Source of the DNA: Azospirillum sp. SYSU D00513
Lineage (GTDB): Bacteria; Pseudomonadota; Alphaproteobacteria; Azospirillales; Azospirillaceae
Direction: 5' to 3'
Assembly: GCF_017356015.1 (NCBI RefSeq)
Contig: NZ_JAFIQV010000001.1
Coordinates: 124,001-188,000, forward strand
Length of the DNA: 64,000 nt
This document shows positions 61,313-64,000 of the stretch, in pieces. The notes under the pieces were generated by a model. It searched no databases and was not told where the DNA came from. It was given only the letters and a program-made list of their open reading frames with translations. Position 1 is the stretch's first letter, and each line of letters starts with the position of its first letter. Position numbers and translations under genes: made by a program.

Positions 61313-62674
61313 ATGTCGTCCGCGCAAGGCTTCGGTTCCAACTCGCCGCGCACCAAGTTGACGCAGAGCCAGCTCAACCTCGTGCTCGCCCGGCATGAGG
61401 CCTTCCGCAAGAGCCTGCCGGGAGGCGCGCGCGCGAACCTGAAGCTGCGCGACCTGTCGCACCTGGACCTCTCGGGCATGGACCTCGCCGAAGCCGACCT
61501 GTCGGGGGCCAAGCTGTTCAGCGCGCGGCTGACCGGGACGTCGCTCGCCAACGCCATCCTCTACGCGGCCGACCTGCGGCTGGCGAACCTGGAGGGGGCC
61601 GACCTGCGGCGCGCCGACCTGCGCGGCGCCTGCCTGCGCGGCGCCGTGCTGAACGACGCGGTGATGAGCGAGGCCGACCTGCGCGACGGCACGCTGCTGC
61701 ACTATTCCCCCGGCGGCGAGATCAGCCAGCACCAGTTCGACGATTCGGTCCTGACCTCCGAGCTGACGGCCGCGACGGCGCGCGGCGTGGACCTGTCCCG
61801 CGCCAAGCTCGCCAGCGCCTTCGTCATGCAGACGGACCTGACGGATTCGATCCTGCGCGGCGCCAAATTCATGCGGGCCAACCTGACCAACTCCAACCTG
61901 ACCGGCGCCGACCTGACGGGGGCCGACCTGTCGGAGGCCAACATGTCCGGCACCAAACTGTCGGGCGCGCTGCTGGCCGGCGCCACCATCGCGCGGGCGA
62001 ACTTCGCCGGCGCCAACCTGATCGGCGCCATCCTCGACGCGGCCCAGGTCGCGTCGGGCAACCTCGCCGGCGCCGTCATGGCCAAGACCATGGCGAACCC
62101 CGACGAGGATTTGCGGGACCTGCTGGTCGAGCACCTGAAATGGATCGACAGCGGCGGCAAGGAGGGGCAGCGCGCCGACCTCTCGACCGTGGACCTGTCG
62201 GGCCGGGCGCTGGAGGGCATCAATCTCTCCGCCGCGATCCTGCATTGCATCGCGCTGCGCGGGGCCAGCCTCGCCGGATCGACGCTGGCCATCGCCGACA
62301 TGTCGCTGGCCGACCTGCGCGACGTGAACTTCACCAAGGCCGACCTGCGCGGCATCAATTTCGAGCGGGCGACGCTGACCGGCGCCGATCTGACCGGCGC
62401 GCTGCTGAGCCCCGTCCACATCCAGACGATGAGCGGCCATGTCTGGCGCGCCAACCTTCAGCGCGCGCGGCTCGGCAAGGCCATCCTGCGCGGCGCCGAC
62501 CTCGCCAAGGTGAATCTGTCCGGCGCCGACCTGAGCGGGGCCGACCTGACCGGCGCCAACCTGCGCGAGGCCGACCTGACCGGCACCGACTTCACCGGGG
62601 CGATCCTCGACAGCACGATCCTGGAGAACGCCAACGGTGCGACCGCCATCGGGCTGGAGCTGACGCCGGGCTGA
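61313..62674 (+). CDS. Pentapeptide-repeat protein with two helical cap segments
   Basis: A 453-residue protein built largely of A(D/N)LxG repeats, which form a right-handed square beta-helix. The first block runs from about residue 45 to 125 and the next from about 155 to 255. A non-repeat segment near 258-288 (DLRDLLVEHLKWIDSGGKEG) resembles the start (LARHEAFRKSLPGGAR) and leads into a last block (about 288-445). So the protein looks like two tandem units of helix plus beta-helix. Function unknown; some such proteins mimic DNA or protect gyrase, which is not indicated here. AAAGGG precedes ATG 61313. Confidence 0.85.
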   Translation: MSSAQGFGSNSPRTKLTQSQLNLVLARHEAFRKSLPGGARANLKLRDLSHLDLSGMDLAEADLSGAKLFSARLTGTSLANAILYAADLRLANLEGADLRRADLRGACLRGAVLNDAVMSEADLRDGTLLHYSPGGEISQHQFDDSVLTSELTAATARGVDLSRAKLASAFVMQTDLTDSILRGAKFMRANLTNSNLTGADLTGADLSEANMSGTKLSGALLAGATIARANFAGANLIGAILDAAQVASGNLAGAVMAKTMANPDEDLRDLLVEHLKWIDSGGKEGQRADLSTVDLSGRALEGINLSAAILHCIALRGASLAGSTLAIADMSLADLRDVNFTKADLRGINFERATLTGADLTGALLSPVHIQTMSGHVWRANLQRARLGKAILRGADLAKVNLSGADLSGADLTGANLREADLTGTDFTGAILDSTILENANGATAIGLELTPG

Positions 62675-62711
62675 GCCGGCGCCGTCTCCTCATCCTCTCA
62701 CTTTCCGGCCA

Positions 62712-63380
62712 TCACTTTCCCGTTGGCGCCATCGCCGGCTTGCCCGGCAGCCGTTCCAGAAGGCCGGTGATGAAGGCCTCCTCGGTCTTTCCGGACATGG
62801 CGGCGAAGCCCTGGAGCATCTGGCCGCCGTAGCTGAAGACGTTGGTCAGGTCGATGCGCCAGACGCCGCCCTCGCGCACGAAGTCGGCCGGGACCATGGC
62901 CGGCCGGTTGTCCACCAGCAGGATGGCCGAGGCGCGGTCGCCACGCACCCGCACGGGTCCCAGCGCGCTGCGCGCGATAGCGTTCGGGCCGAGCCAGCCG
63001 TTCTTCATCGCATGGTCGGCGAGGTCGCCGAGCGTCATGCGCCGCAGCTCGGCCGGGGACACGTAGCGGCGCAGACCCATGACCGCGAACTTCTCGCCGG
63101 GGTCGAGGCCGTCGATCCGCGTGGCGGGGTTGCGGGCGGCGGCCTGGACCTTCTCCAGCTTTGCGACCGAGGCCTCGGACAGCAGCGGCACCACGGCGCT
63201 GCCGCGCTTGGCCGCCAGCGCCTTGCGCGCCGTCTCGAAGGTGGCGGTCACCTGCCGCTCCTCCGGGCTCGGCGCCTCGGGGGCCGCGAGCGCGGGCGAG
63301 GCCGTCAGCGGCGCCAGGGCCGGGACGGCGGCAAGCGCCAGGGAAAGGCTGAGAAACAGCGAACGGGAGAGGGAGCGCAT
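62712..63380 (-). CDS. Exported protein of unknown function
   Basis: A 222-residue protein with a signal peptide (MRSLSRSLFLSLSLALAAVP, cleaved near PALAAPE). The mature part is helical near the start (EERQVTATFETARKALAAKR) and then contains GEKFAVMGLRRYVSPAELRR and the strand-like GPVRVRGDRASAILLVDN and VREGGVWRIDLTNVFSYG. The last parts resemble lipid- or ligand-binding NTF2-like folds, which is only an impression. ATG 63380. The next gene on the same strand is 25 bases upstream, so the two are probably one operon. Confidence 0.65.
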   Translation of the reverse strand: MRSLSRSLFLSLSLALAAVPALAPLTASPALAAPEAPSPEERQVTATFETARKALAAKRGSAVVPLLSEASVAKLEKVQAAARNPATRIDGLDPGEKFAVMGLRRYVSPAELRRMTLGDLADHAMKNGWLGPNAIARSALGPVRVRGDRASAILLVDNRPAMVPADFVREGGVWRIDLTNVFSYGGQMLQGFAAMSGKTEEAFITGLLERLPGKPAMAPTGK

Positions 63381-63405
63381 GGACCATTCCGCGTGAGGGG
63401 CGGCG

Positions 63406-64000
63406 TCAGTCCTTCCCCTCGATCCCGAAGAATTCGAGCTGCCAGCGCATCTCGTCGTCGGACATCGGGTAGGCGACGCCATCACGAGCATTAAGCGCCG
63501 TTTTCGGCGGAATTTGGGCGACGCGCAATTGCACCTGCCGGGCGAAGCGCATGGACAGCCCCGCCCGCCACACCAGCGCGGTCACGGCGCGCGCCGCGTG
63601 GGTGCCGATGATGCGGTCGACGATGGGCAGGGGAACGGTCGACAGCTCGGCCAGCGCCGCCAGCACGAAGGCGCGGTCGCCCTCGTCGAGCGCCCCCTCC
63701 ACCAGCTTCTCCGTCAGCTTGCCTTCCTTGTTCAGGCGGCGGGCGCGGTCGGCGGGGCGCTCCGCGGGCTCCTCCCGCCCGGCCGGCTCGTCCTCGCCGA
63801 TGTCCAGGACCGGGCGCCCCCGCCCGTCGGTGCCGCGCTTGCCGACCCGCTCGCGGACGGCGTCGGCGAGCGCGCGAGCCGCCGACGGGTCGAGGTCCGG
63901 CCGCTCCTGGAGGACCTTCAGCAGGTTGTCGGCGACGAAGCTCGCCAGCCGCGCCATCGCGCGCGCCGGCAGCCGCGGGCGGCGCACCAACGGGGCGTGC
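63406..64000 (-). CDS. DUF2336 family protein, C-terminal part (5' end outside window)
   Basis: The visible C-terminal part is about 198 residues, open to the right edge; the true start is not in the window. The pattern ARLASFVADNLLKVLQERPD, LDPSAARALADAVRERV, DEGDRAFVLAALAELSTVPL and VDRIIGTHAARAVTALVWRA matches the DUF2336 proteins of alphaproteobacteria, which have repeated helices. The ending YPMSDDEMRWQLEFFGI is also typical. Function is unknown. It is co-transcribed with the exported protein gene downstream. Confidence 0.8.
   Translation of the reverse strand, partial: HAPLVRRPRLPARAMARLASFVADNLLKVLQERPDLDPSAARALADAVRERVGKRGTDGRGRPVLDIGEDEPAGREEPAERPADRARRLNKEGKLTEKLVEGALDEGDRAFVLAALAELSTVPLPIVDRIIGTHAARAVTALVWRAGLSMRFARQVQLRVAQIPPKTALNARDGVAYPMSDDEMRWQLEFFGIEGKD

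Overview
The window is high-GC chromosomal DNA of an alphaproteobacterium, most likely a Rhodospirillales member close to Azospirillum. That placement is inference, drawn from the gene content: C4-pathway 5-aminolevulinate synthase, a VtlR/LsrB-type LysR regulator, DUF2336 and DUF4112 proteins, several chemoreceptors, TRAP transport, and the block ffh-rpsP-rimM-trmD-rplS followed by leuC on the same strand. I see no rRNA, tRNA, phage, transposase or CRISPR array. Almost every gene is intact. Two genes run off the window: a histidine kinase at the left edge and a DUF2336 gene at the right edge.

Layout. 1-4143 (minus) is an operon of a TonB-dependent receptor, a YfiR-family periplasmic protein and a hybrid histidine kinase with a CHASE8-like sensor region. 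4324-13482 holds housekeeping and accessory genes: a dual-specificity-type phosphatase, tRNA aminocarboxypropyltransferase, a malonyl-CoA synthetase-like ligase, a Tim44-like protein, DUF4112, a glutathione S-transferase, an M20 amidohydrolase and a PrcB-like lipoprotein. 13486-17051 (minus) is a peptide-type ABC importer without ATPases. 17193-21592 holds an enoyl-CoA hydratase, a BenE symporter divergent from a GntR regulator with a palindromic operator, and an MFS exporter. 21903-23133 pairs a VtlR/LsrB-like regulator with a probable small RNA ending in a strong terminator. 23421-30303 contains a small membrane protein, XRE regulator, SRAP protease, LysE, AzlCD, SPFH/NfeD, a LysR regulator and an EamA transporter. 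30326-36359 (minus) is a catabolic cluster: SDR, Ldh2-type dehydrogenase, TRAP DctPQM and a GntR regulator with two DNA-binding domains.

38460-47979 contains a class III aminotransferase, hemA, a PadR-like regulator, an Hpt protein with a degenerate receiver, two chemoreceptors (one globin-coupled) and an OhrR-like regulator. FNR/FixK-type boxes lie in front of hemA and of both chemoreceptors, suggesting one oxygen-responsive regulon linking haem synthesis and aerotaxis. 48220-55030 carries an SDR, a ChaN-PDZ lipoprotein, a NUDIX hydrolase, rmuC and the def-fmt-truA operon. 55111-60933 (minus) is leuC and the ffh-rplS translation operon, separated by a nested palindromic repeat. The window ends with a pentapeptide-repeat protein, a secreted protein of unknown function and the DUF2336 gene.

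The items most worth follow-up are the YfiR/TonB/CHASE8-kinase operon, the regulator-adjacent small RNA with several CUCC-type anti-Shine-Dalgarno loops, the three FNR-type boxes, and the palindrome inside a palindrome at 56781-57022.
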